Shown one piece after another: positions 7,283 through 14,369 of a DNA stretch of 64,000 bases (the first letter of the stretch is position 1; each line of letters opens with the position of its first letter). This DNA is from an uncultured Paracoccus sp. (GTDB lineage: Bacteria; Pseudomonadota; Alphaproteobacteria; Rhodobacterales; Rhodobacteraceae), in assembly GCF_947487305.1 (NCBI RefSeq), contig NZ_CANKWH010000008.1, positions 62,001 to 126,000 of the forward strand, in the 5' to 3' direction. The translations under genes and the position numbers were made by a program. Below the pieces are notes generated by a model. The model was not told the DNA's origin. It did no database searches and saw only the letters and a program-made list of their open reading frames with translations.

Positions 7283-8671
7283 ATGCCGGCAATGACCCAG
7301 AACCCGCCCAACCTGCGCCCGGATCTCGCCCGCGCCCATATCCCCGAGCTGCGCCGCCCCGGCCAGCCGACCATCGGCATGGTCAGCCTCGGCTGTCCCA
7401 AGGCGCTGGTTGACAGCGAGCGCATCCTGACCCGGCTTCGGGCCGAGGGCTATGCCATCAGCGCCGATTACAATGGCGCGGATGCGGTGATCGTGAACAC
7501 CTGCGGCTTTCTGGACAGCGCCAAGGCCGAAAGCCTCGAGGCCATCGGCGAGGCGCTGCAGGAGAACGGTCGGGTGATCGTCACCGGCTGCCTCGGAGCG
7601 GAACCCGAATACATCACCGGCGCGCATCCCAAGGTTCTGGCCGTCACCGGCCCGCATCAATATGAATCGGTGCTGGATGCCGTCCATGGCGCCGTGCCGC
7701 CCGCGCCCGATCCTTTCGTCGATCTGCTGCCGGCCTCCAGCGTCAGCCTGACGCCGCGCCATTACAGCTATCTGAAGATCTCCGAGGGCTGCAATCACAA
7801 GTGCAAGTTCTGCATCATCCCCGACATGCGCGGCCGTCTGGTCAGCCGTCCGGCCCATGCCATCGTCCGCGAGGCCGAAAAGCTGGTCGCCGCCGGGGTC
7901 AAGGAGCTGCTGGTGATCTCGCAGGATACCAGCGCCTATGGGCTCGATCGCAAGCACGAGACCGAGCGCGGCCACCGCGCCCATATCGTGGACCTCGCCC
8001 GCGACCTTGGCTCGCTCGGGGCCTGGGTCCGGCTGCATTACGTCTATCCCTATCCCTTCGTGCGCGACCTGATCCCGCTGATGGCGGCCCATTCGGAAAC
8101 TGGCGGGCTGGTGCTGCCCTATCTGGATATCCCCTTCCAGCACGCCCATCCCGATACGCTGAAGCGCATGGCGCGTCCCGCTGCCGCCGCGAAGACGCTG
8201 GACGAGATTGCGGCCTGGCGGTCGGTCTGCCCCGAGATTACCCTGCGCTCGACCTTCATCGTCGGCTATCCCGGCGAGACCGAGGCCGAGTTCCAGACGC
8301 TTCTGGACTGGCTGGACGAGGCGCAGCTGGACCGCGTCGGCGCGTTTCAATACGAGAACGTCAAGGGTGCCCGCGCCAATGACCTGCCCGACCATGTTGC
8401 CCCCGAGGTGAAGCAGGACCGTTTCGACCGCTTCATGGAAAAGGCGCAGGCCATCAGCGAGGCCAAGCTGGCCGCCAAGGTCGGCCAGCGCCTTCAGGTC
8501 ATCGTGGACGAGGTCGATGACGAGGGCGCCACCTGCCGCACCAAGGCCGACGCGCCCGAGATCGACGGCAACCTGTTCATCGACGAGGGATTCGAGGGTC
8601 TGCATCCCGGCGATATCGTCGAGGTGACGGTGGACGAGGCCGGGGAATACGATCTGTGGGGCCGGCTCTAG
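7283..8671 (+). CDS. rimO: Ribosomal protein S12 methylthiotransferase RimO
   Basis: The 462-residue enzyme has the three N-terminal cluster cysteines of the UPF0004 domain (SLGCPK Cys38, VNTCGF Cys74, TGCLG Cys103), the radical-SAM triplet CNHKCKFC (Cys170, 174, 177), and a C-terminal TRAM domain from about residue 395. RimO methylthiolates the conserved aspartate of ribosomal protein S12; the LVDSE after SLGCPKA and the [15 protein letters not shown] segment separate it from MiaB. ATG 7292 (MTQNPPN) is an equally possible start, since neither has a strong Shine-Dalgarno. It is followed 88 bp later by a sulfotransferase gene. Confidence 0.93.
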   Translation: MPAMTQNPPNLRPDLARAHIPELRRPGQPTIGMVSLGCPKALVDSERILTRLRAEGYAISADYNGADAVIVNTCGFLDSAKAESLEAIGEALQENGRVIVTGCLGAEPEYITGAHPKVLAVTGPHQYESVLDAVHGAVPPAPDPFVDLLPASSVSLTPRHYSYLKISEGCNHKCKFCIIPDMRGRLVSRPAHAIVREAEKLVAAGVKELLVISQDTSAYGLDRKHETERGHRAHIVDLARDLGSLGAWVRLHYVYPYPFVRDLIPLMAAHSETGGLVLPYLDIPFQHAHPDTLKRMARPAAAAKTLDEIAAWRSVCPEITLRSTFIVGYPGETEAEFQTLLDWLDEAQLDRVGAFQYENVKGARANDLPDHVAPEVKQDRFDRFMEKAQAISEAKLAAKVGQRLQVIVDEVDDEGATCRTKADAPEIDGNLFIDEGFEGLHPGDIVEVTVDEAGEYDLWGRL

Positions 8672-8758
8672 GAGCGCAAGATGCCGCGGCCTCCCTCGGT
8701 TGCGCCGCGATTCCCTGCCGTGGCATGTAGGGCGGCAAGAGACGAGGGCCGCAGCAGC

Positions 8759-9637
8759 ATGACCACCGAACGCGAAACCGACTGGGACGCCCCCGGCAAG
8801 CCCCGCAAGCCGACCATCATAGGCATCGGCGCGCAGAAGGCCGGGACCACATGGCTGTCGCAGATGCTGGCCCAGCACCCCAAGGTCTGGACCCCGCCCT
8901 TCAAGGAGGTGCAGTTCTTCAGCCATCGCTTTGTCGAAGAGCACCGGCAATGGCTGCCCTGGCATTTCCGCCGCTCGCGCCAGACCATCGAGCGCCGCTG
9001 GGGCCTGCGCGGCGATCCCATGCCGCAGGGGCTGATCGACTATCTCGACGGCATCACCGCCGACCCGATGTTCACAAATGACTGGTATCGCCGCGTCTTC
9101 GCCCCGGCGCCACCGGGCAGCCAGACAATGGATGTCAGCCCGGAATACTCGACCGTGCCCGAGGAGGGCGTTGCCTTCATCCGCGATTTCCTGCCGCGCG
9201 CGCGGTTCATCTATATTCTGCGCGACCCGGTCGACCGGGTGATTTCGCAGATGAAGATGCACATGACCCGCAAGAAGAAGAACCCGCGCGAGGCCGGGCC
9301 GTGGCTCGAGCTGCTGGAGAGCGAGCCGGCTTTGTTCAACCGGGGAGACTATACCGCCTATGTGCCGCGCTGGCAGGCGGCGTTCGGTCCCGACAAGCTG
9401 ATGATCCTGCCCTTCGGCCGCATCGCCTCAGATCCTGCCGGGCTGCTGTCCGAGATCGAGGATTTCCTCGGCCTGCCGCATCACGCCTATGAGAATGCCG
9501 AGCGCAAGGTCTTCGCCGCCCCGGATGACCTCAGCGCCCCGCCGGAGCTGCGCGCGATCCTGACCGAACGGCTGCAGGACCAGACGGATTTCCTGCAAGG
9601 GGCCTTCCCGCCGGAATTCACCGCGCAACTGCGCTGA
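8759..9637 (+). CDS. Sulfotransferase family protein
   Basis: The 292-residue protein has the PAPS 5'-phosphosulfate loop GAQKAGTTWL (residues 24-33) and the 3'-phosphate motif FIYILRDPVDRVISQ, with a middle PEYSTVPEEGVAFIRDFLP segment typical of bacterial sulfotransferases acting on carbohydrates or glycolipids. The acceptor is unknown. An upstream in-frame ATG at 8681 has an AGGAG 6 nt ahead, but the 26 codons in between use rare AGG, AGA, CGA and TGT codons unlike the rest, so I start at 8759 behind GAGGG. The start remains uncertain. It sits between rimO and ettA on the same strand. Confidence 0.82.
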   Translation: MTTERETDWDAPGKPRKPTIIGIGAQKAGTTWLSQMLAQHPKVWTPPFKEVQFFSHRFVEEHRQWLPWHFRRSRQTIERRWGLRGDPMPQGLIDYLDGITADPMFTNDWYRRVFAPAPPGSQTMDVSPEYSTVPEEGVAFIRDFLPRARFIYILRDPVDRVISQMKMHMTRKKKNPREAGPWLELLESEPALFNRGDYTAYVPRWQAAFGPDKLMILPFGRIASDPAGLLSEIEDFLGLPHHAYENAERKVFAAPDDLSAPPELRAILTERLQDQTDFLQGAFPPEFTAQLR

Positions 9638-9694
9638 CCTTTCCTAAAGCCGCGCGATCCCCTAAATAGCCTGCAACATTTGCAGGAGATTCCC

Positions 9695-11350
9695 ATGGCG
9701 TCCTATCAGTATGTCTATCACATGGACGGCGTGTCCAAGACCTATCCCGGCGGCAAGAAGGTGTTCGAGAACATCCGCCTGAACTTCCTGCCGGGGGTCA
9801 AGATCGGCGTGGTCGGCGTGAACGGCGCCGGTAAGTCGACGCTCTTGAAGGTGATGGCCGGGCTCGACAAGGATTTCTCCGGCGAGGCCTGGGCCGCCAA
9901 GGGCGCGACCGTCGGCTATCTGCCGCAGGAACCGCATCTCGACCCGAATCTCGACGTGCGCGGCAATGTCATGCTGGGCGTGGCGGCGAAGAAGGCCAAG
10001 CTCGACCGCTATAACGAGCTGGCGATGAACTACTCGGACGAGACCGCCGAGGAAATGGCGACGCTGCAGGACGAGATCGACGCCGAGAACCTCTGGGATC
10101 TGGACAGCCAGATCGACGTGGCGATGGAGGCCCTGCGCTGCCCGCCCGACGATGCCAATGTCGAAACCCTGTCGGGCGGTGAACGCCGCCGGGTGGCTTT
10201 GTGCAAGCTGCTTCTGGAAGCGCCCGACATGCTGCTGCTGGACGAACCGACCAACCACCTCGACGCGGAAACCATCGCCTGGCTGCAGAAGCACCTGATC
10301 GAATATCCGGGCACGATCCTGATCGTCACCCATGACCGCTATTTCCTCGACGACATCACCGGCTGGATCCTCGAACTGGATCGCGGCCGCGGCATTCCCT
10401 ACGAGGGCAATTATTCCGCCTGGCTCGACCAGAAGGCCAAGCGGCTGGCGCAGGAGGCGCGCGAGGACAAGGCCAAGCAGAAGACGCTGGAACGCGAGCT
10501 GGAATGGATCCGCGCCGGCGCCAAGGCCCGCCAGGCCAAGCAGAAGGCCCGGATCAACGCCTATAACGAACTGGCCGGCCAGTCCGAGCGCGACAAGCTG
10601 ACCCGCGCCCAGATCATCGTCCCGAATGGCGAGCGTCTTGGCGGCAAGGTGATCGAGGTCGCCGGGCTGAAGAAGGCCATGGGCGACAAGCTGTTGATCG
10701 AGAACCTCGATTTCACCATCCCGCCCGGCGCCATTGTCGGCGTGATCGGCCCGAACGGCGCCGGTAAATCCACGCTGTTCCGGATGCTGACCGGTCAGGA
10801 CCAGCCCGACGAGGGCCAGATCACCCTGGGCGATACGGTGCAGCTCTCCTATGTCGACCAGTCGCGCGATGCGCTGGACGGCAACAAGACGGTCTGGGAG
10901 GAAATCTCGGGCGGGGCCGAGCAGATCGAACTGGGCGATGCGACGATGAACAGCCGCGCCTATGCCAGCGCCTTCAACTTCAAGGGCGGCGACCAGCAGA
11001 AGAAGGTCGGCCAGCTCTCCGGCGGTGAACGCAACCGCGTCCACATGGCGAAGCTGCTGAAATCCGGTGGCAACGTGCTGCTGCTTGACGAACCGACCAA
11101 CGATCTGGACGTGGAAACCCTGCAGGCGCTGGAAGCCGCGCTGGAAGATTTCGCCGGCTGCGCCGTCATCATCAGCCACGACCGCTTCTTCCTCGACCGC
11201 CTCTGCACGCATATTCTTGCGTTCGAAGGCGACGCCCATGTGGAATGGTTCGAAGGCAATTTCGAGGCCTATGAAGAGGACAAGGTGCGCCGGCTTGGGC
11301 CGGACAGCATCGAACCGAAGCGGGTGAAGTACAAGAAATTCACGAGATAA
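9695..11350 (+). CDS. ettA: Energy-dependent translational throttle protein EttA
   Basis: The 551-residue ABC-F protein contains two ATPase modules with Walker A motifs GVNGAGKST and GPNGAGKST, signature LSGGERRRVAL and LSGGERNRVHM, and Walker B LLLDEPTNHLDAET and LLLDEPTNDLDVET. The interdomain linker (around residues 240-320, rich in Lys/Arg/Glu) has the length and sequence of EttA rather than Uup. EttA binds the ribosomal E site and couples entry into elongation to ATP/ADP ratio. AGGAG precedes ATG 9695 at good spacing. A strong hairpin follows the stop. Confidence 0.95.
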   Translation: MASYQYVYHMDGVSKTYPGGKKVFENIRLNFLPGVKIGVVGVNGAGKSTLLKVMAGLDKDFSGEAWAAKGATVGYLPQEPHLDPNLDVRGNVMLGVAAKKAKLDRYNELAMNYSDETAEEMATLQDEIDAENLWDLDSQIDVAMEALRCPPDDANVETLSGGERRRVALCKLLLEAPDMLLLDEPTNHLDAETIAWLQKHLIEYPGTILIVTHDRYFLDDITGWILELDRGRGIPYEGNYSAWLDQKAKRLAQEAREDKAKQKTLERELEWIRAGAKARQAKQKARINAYNELAGQSERDKLTRAQIIVPNGERLGGKVIEVAGLKKAMGDKLLIENLDFTIPPGAIVGVIGPNGAGKSTLFRMLTGQDQPDEGQITLGDTVQLSYVDQSRDALDGNKTVWEEISGGAEQIELGDATMNSRAYASAFNFKGGDQQKKVGQLSGGERNRVHMAKLLKSGGNVLLLDEPTNDLDVETLQALEAALEDFAGCAVIISHDRFFLDRLCTHILAFEGDAHVEWFEGNFEAYEEDKVRRLGPDSIEPKRVKYKKFTR

Positions 11351-11359
11351 TGATCTGGC

Positions 11360-11391
11360 AGCTTGGGCAATGCCGGGCCATTGTCCAAGCT
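11360..11391 (+). terminator. Terminator after ettA
   Basis: A 13-bp inverted repeat (AGCTTGGGCAATG with CATTGTCCAAGCT, one G-T pair) encloses a 6-nt loop, then TTATTG. It lies 9 nt after the ettA stop. Confidence 0.65.
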
Positions 11392-11420
11392 TATTGCCGA
11401 TTTCCGCAGTCAATCCTGTC

Positions 11421-11449
11421 GCGACAAAATCTGAAAACGGTGCTATAAT
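11421..11449 (+). promoter_or_regulatory. Sigma-70-like promoter ahead of the orphan gene at 11500
   Basis: GCGACA (11421-11426) and a perfect TATAAT (11444-11449) are separated by 17 bp in a locally AT-rich stretch, about 50 bp ahead of the ATG. Confidence 0.5.
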
Positions 11450-11499
11450 AAGTCAGATCGGGGTTTCTCCGTCTCTCTTCTTCGCATTGCGAGGGGCAG

Positions 11500-11910
11500 A
11501 TGCCAACAATTATCTTCTACATGATTCCGGTTGCCAATACGACCGCAGTTGACATCGATCTTGTCGAATTGCGCGCTGCGCTGCCCCCGAACCTCCGAAG
11601 AATTAACAATATCAACGTCCGTGTCGGTACCGGTGAAACGGCGGAAGAGGACGTTGATGGGGGTATGTTCACGATGGAAGTCGAGGTGACTGCTCCGGAT
11701 AATGCGACAGTCGTGGATAATGCCAGATTTCAAGAGGTTCGATTCGGGGGCAGCCGGTTTGTTCTAGACCTTGCTGATCCCGGAGGGACATATCACCCGG
11801 GCGCTGCCGCATATTTTCAACAGGTTGATGTTAATACCCTGAAGCTTGTGGTTTTTCGCCCATTGCAGGGCGCGCGGGCATCGCATTATTTTCGTCGCCA
11901 CGCGCCGTAA
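11500..11910 (+). CDS. Hypothetical acidic protein, AT-richer than neighbours
   Basis: I do not recognise this 136-residue product. It starts MPTIIFYMIPVANTTAVDID and is acidic, with beta-rich hydrophobic/polar alternation (VRVGTGETAEED, FTMEVEVTAPDNATVVD, FGGSRFVLDLADPGG, LKLVVFRPLQG). There is no signal peptide or membrane helix. GAGGGG sits 4-5 nt ahead of ATG 11500, and a near-consensus promoter lies upstream. Its base composition is visibly lower in GC than the flanking genes, and codons such as ATA, AGA, TTA and AAT appear, consistent with recent acquisition. The C-terminal RASHYFRRHAP may be read-through of a disrupted end, since repeat-like DNA begins right behind it. Confidence 0.6.
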   Translation: MPTIIFYMIPVANTTAVDIDLVELRAALPPNLRRINNINVRVGTGETAEEDVDGGMFTMEVEVTAPDNATVVDNARFQEVRFGGSRFVLDLADPGGTYHPGAAAYFQQVDVNTLKLVVFRPLQGARASHYFRRHAP

Positions 11911-11942
11911 GCGTAACACGCTCTTTGCGGCAACCGCAGGGC

Positions 11943-12003
11943 GGGGTTCCCCACCCCACCGATTGCCCGTTGCCCTGTTCGCATGGTGGGGTGAAACCCC
12001 ACC
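11943..12003. repeat. Palindromic repeat element (GGGGTT...AACCCC)
   Basis: An imperfect inverted repeat pairs 11943-11960 with 11985-12000 across about 24 nt. Inside the right arm is a perfect hairpin, GGTGGGGT-GAA-ACCCCACC (11985-12003). Its look is that of a small extragenic palindromic repeat of the kind dispersed in Rhodobacterales; family membership is from memory. Confidence 0.55.
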
Positions 12004-12054
12004 CTACGCCCAGACCCGTCGGGAACGGTCGCACGCACCATTCCGCTCAATCCC

Positions 12055-12082
12055 GTGCACGCCCTGTGCACGCTCTGTGCAG
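12055..12082. repeat. Short 11-bp tandem repeat (GTGCACGCYCT)
   Basis: GTGCACGCCCT (12055-12065) and GTGCACGCTCT (12066-12076) are followed by a partial third copy GTGCAG (12077-12082), an 11-bp period close to one helical turn. Confidence 0.6.
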
Positions 12083-12172
12083 CCAAATTCCCAGCATTTG
12101 CTGACGAAACCCGTGCCCGGGCGTCACTGTTGCGCTACCTACCGCACGCCGCCGTTGCACCCTCCGCAAACG

Positions 12173-12196
12173 AAAAGAGCGACCCCGAGGGGCCGC
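12173..12196 (-). terminator. Terminator of the outer-membrane barrel gene
   Basis: Read on the minus strand, GGCCC-CTCG-GGGTC forms a stem followed by GCTCTTTT. It lies about 30 bp past the stop at 12225. Confidence 0.55.
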
Positions 12197-12224
12197 CCTT
12201 CCGTCTCACTCGGATCAGCTTCGA

Positions 12225-12806
12225 TCAGAAGCGGAACGAGGCGCGGACCTGCACCATGTCGGTGTCCAGATCCAGACCGTCGACGTTCTGCACGTCGCTG
12301 AAGTCCTGCTTGGTGTATTCGGCGCCGACGGTGAAGCGGTCGTTCACCATGTATTCGCCACCGATGCCATAGGTCACGTCGGTTTCCGACAGGTCGTTGT
12401 CGCCCGAGATATGGGCGGCGCCCAAGGTGACGTAGGGCAGGAATTTGCCCATGTCATAGCCCGCGCGGCCACGCAGGCGCCACAGGTCGGCATCGCCGTC
12501 GCCCTCGTCGAGGTCGACCTTGTTATAGTCGAGCTCGCCGCCCAGGACGTAATTGCCGAAGTCATGGGTATAGCCGCCATGGACACCATAGGCGTCGAAA
12601 TCGGACTCGGTGCCATCCGACGCTTCCGCGCTGCCCTGACCATATTGAACACCGGCGTAGAAGCCGGTCCAGTCGGTGCCGGCATCAACGGCAACCGGGA
12701 CGACCGGGGCGATGACCGGGGTCTCGACGACCGGCGAAGTATAGCCGCCAGCGAAGGCCGAACCGGCGGTGAGGGTGGCTGCAACAGCCGCAATTGCGAG
12801 TTTCAT
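12225..12806 (-). CDS. Outer-membrane beta-barrel protein (OmpW/opacity-like)
   Basis: The 193-residue precursor has a cleavable signal peptide (MKLAIAAVAATLTAGSAFA, cut near residue 20) and a mature domain of alternating beta strands: WTGFYAGVQYGQG, FDAYGVHGGYTHDFGNYVLGGELDYNKVDL, WRLRGRAGYDMGKFLPYVTLGAAHI, VTYGIGGEYMVNDRFTVGAEYTKQDF, ending MVQVRASFRF with the terminal Phe expected for BAM-dependent insertion. This is the eight-stranded OMP_b-brl (opacity/PagP-like porin) family of outer-membrane proteins. ATG 12806 has AAGGA about 9 nt ahead; ATG 12815 is too close to it. Physiological role is unknown. It has its own terminator and appears monocistronic. Confidence 0.88.
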   Translation of the reverse strand: MKLAIAAVAATLTAGSAFAGGYTSPVVETPVIAPVVPVAVDAGTDWTGFYAGVQYGQGSAEASDGTESDFDAYGVHGGYTHDFGNYVLGGELDYNKVDLDEGDGDADLWRLRGRAGYDMGKFLPYVTLGAAHISGDNDLSETDVTYGIGGEYMVNDRFTVGAEYTKQDFSDVQNVDGLDLDTDMVQVRASFRF

Positions 12807-13047
12807 CTGAAACATCCTTCTTCTGTGTTTCGCCAGCCGATCTAGGTCTGGCTCTGACAGGGTTGAAGGGTCGATGAAGGGCATGTGCGGGCTGCGTGTC
12901 GCTGCCGCAACCAACGAAACGTGATCGAAAGTGACGGAAAGTCCCGCATTTGCTGGAGTTCTCGGCTCACAGTCGGTTATCTCTGTGCGGCGTGGCACAG
13001 GCTCTGCGCATCCGCGCGGAGATCAAACCGGGCTATACGGCGCGGTC

Positions 13048-13260
13048 CTACGAGGTCACGGCCTTTCCCATGCCGCAGCGCGAGCCGCTGGCGGGTTTGA
13101 TCGTCTCGGGCGTGGTCTGCAGGTTGGCGTCGGTTTCTGCAGGCGCCGGAAGGATGACGACGGGCTTGGCCGGCTCGGTGCCGGTCGTGGCCTCCTGCGC
13201 AAGGGCGGGCGCGGCCAGGAAGGCGGCGGCAAGCGCCAGGGTCAGGGCATGGCTGGGCAT
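13048..13260 (-). CDS. Small secreted protein of unknown function
   Basis: The 70-residue product has a signal peptide (MPSHALTLALAAAFLAAPALAQ) and a short mature tail of about 48 residues rich in Pro, Thr and Ala, ending SGSRCGMGKAVTS with one cysteine. AAGGA is placed 7-8 nt ahead of the ATG. No domain is recognised. Codon use in the mature part follows the GC-rich pattern of neighbouring genes, which supports it being real. It lies in an otherwise 640-bp gap between the barrel protein and the DsbA gene; about 240 bp of DNA on its 3' side holds nothing else I can support. Confidence 0.6.
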   Translation of the reverse strand: MPSHALTLALAAAFLAAPALAQEATTGTEPAKPVVILPAPAETDANLQTTPETIKPASGSRCGMGKAVTS

Positions 13261-13443
13261 GGGTGATCCTTTCGATTGCGGGTTAACAGAGCTTCATCCT
13301 GCGCCCGAATCGCCCAATCACAAAATCACGCTTTGCCGATGCCGCGATTGCGAGCGGCCCTTTGCCCACCCGATCGTGACTGTCTTGCCGCCCGATTCAT
13401 GGCTAGGGTGCCGTCGTGACCGCCCTTGACCGAAAGGACCGCC

Positions 13444-14076
13444 ATGCCAAGCCGCCGCCACCTTCTGATCGGGGCCGCAGCCCTTGGCGCCAGCGCCGCC
13501 CTGCCTGCTTTCGCCCAGGGCGCCGACCGCCCGAATCCGATGCCCGAGGATCTGCGTCAGGCGATCGAGCGCGACCCGAATGCGCCGGTCCTCGGCAATC
13601 CCGAGGGCAACCTGACGCTGACCGAGTTCTTCGACTATAACTGCCCCTTCTGCCGCCAGATGGTCGGGGTCGTGCAGCAATTGATCTCGTCGGACCCGCA
13701 ATTGCGCGTGGTCTACCGCGAATGGCCGGTCTTCGGCGAGGGATCGGATTTCGCCGCGCGGGCCTCACTGGCCTCGCTCAGGCAGGGCAAATACTGGCCA
13801 TTCCACGTCGCGCTGATGGCGATGAAGGACCGCGCCGCCGAGGCGAGCGTCATGCGCATCGCCCGGCAGATCGGCCTCGATGCCACCAAGCTGCGCGCCG
13901 ATATGGATCGCCCCGAGATCGACGAGCATATCACCACCTCGTTCCAGCTGGCCGATCACATGGGTCTGATGGGCACGCCGACCTTCATCGCCGGCGACGA
14001 GGCAGTCTTTGGCCGCATGTCGCTGAAAGAGGCGCAGGACCTGGTGGTGCGGGGTCGCAAGACGCTGGGGGTCTAG
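13444..14076 (+). CDS. DsbA-family thiol-disulfide oxidoreductase
   Basis: The 210-residue precursor begins MPSRRHLLIGAAALGASAALPAFAQ, an export signal with a twin-arginine flavour, so the enzyme should be periplasmic. The thioredoxin-fold catalytic pair is DYNCPFCRQM (Cys67, Cys70), followed by a DsbA helical insert and the cis-proline loop MGTPTFIAGDEAVFG. This subgroup (DSBA-like thioredoxin, ScsC/DsbA type) usually shuffles or forms disulfides in exported proteins. AAAGGA stands ahead of ATG 13444. The stop shares CTAG with that of the convergent HNH gene. Confidence 0.88.
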   Translation: MPSRRHLLIGAAALGASAALPAFAQGADRPNPMPEDLRQAIERDPNAPVLGNPEGNLTLTEFFDYNCPFCRQMVGVVQQLISSDPQLRVVYREWPVFGEGSDFAARASLASLRQGKYWPFHVALMAMKDRAAEASVMRIARQIGLDATKLRADMDRPEIDEHITTSFQLADHMGLMGTPTFIAGDEAVFGRMSLKEAQDLVVRGRKTLGV

Positions 14077-14369
14077 CGCACCTTGCCCTTCCAGCCGGGT
14101 GGCCTTCGCGCCACCCAGGCGAAGAAGCGGGCGAGGTCGGGATGCCCACGCAGCGCCTCGACGCTGTTGAACTGCCGGGCAAGCTCGGTCTCGGTCAGGG
14201 TCTTGTGGATAGTCGAATGGCAGACCTGGTGCAGCAGGACGGTTTCGCCGCCCTTGCCGCCGCGCAGTTTCGGGATCAGGTGATGGCGGCTCTGCGGCGC
14301 GCCCGGCGTGATCGGCCGCCCGCAAAGCGGGCAGACCGGATGTTCGGGGTCGGGATCGGTCAGACCCAT
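14073..14369 (-). CDS. HNH endonuclease family protein
   Basis: This 98-residue protein has a zinc-knuckle pair CPLCGRPI near the N-terminus and the HNH core SRHHLIPKLRGGKGG...LLHQVCHSTIHKTLTE, which supplies the His-His and His residues of the His-Me finger; a second Cys comes from QVCHS. It continues ELARQFNSVEALRGHPDLARFFAWV, conserved among small chromosomal HNH proteins of alphaproteobacteria. It has no signal for a mobile element. The start overlaps the last 10 bp of the acyl-CoA synthetase gene, so translation is likely coupled. Cellular role is unknown. Confidence 0.85.
   Translation of the reverse strand: MGLTDPDPEHPVCPLCGRPITPGAPQSRHHLIPKLRGGKGGETVLLHQVCHSTIHKTLTETELARQFNSVEALRGHPDLARFFAWVARRPPGWKGKVR

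Larger units (their letters stand above)
11911..12172. other. Non-coding stretch with palindromic and tandem repeats
   Basis: No plausible gene is seen between the orphan gene and the outer-membrane protein gene that converges on it. The stretch holds a large imperfect palindrome (11943-12003) and a short 11-bp tandem array (12055-12082), both listed separately. The rest is unremarkable GC-rich sequence with no promoter I can defend. Confidence 0.6.

Noticed and set aside
8681..8758. N-terminal extension of the sulfotransferase
   Set aside because: Codon use in these 26 codons (AGG, AGA, CGA, TGT) is unlike the gene, so I did not include it, although an AGGAG precedes the ATG.
12055..12082. 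CRISPR-like repeat
   Set aside because: The units are 11 bp and directly adjacent with no spacers, and there are no cas genes in the window.
14073..14369. Homing endonuclease or phage HNH
   Set aside because: No intron, intein or phage genes around it; it overlaps a metabolic gene and matches small chromosomal HNH proteins.
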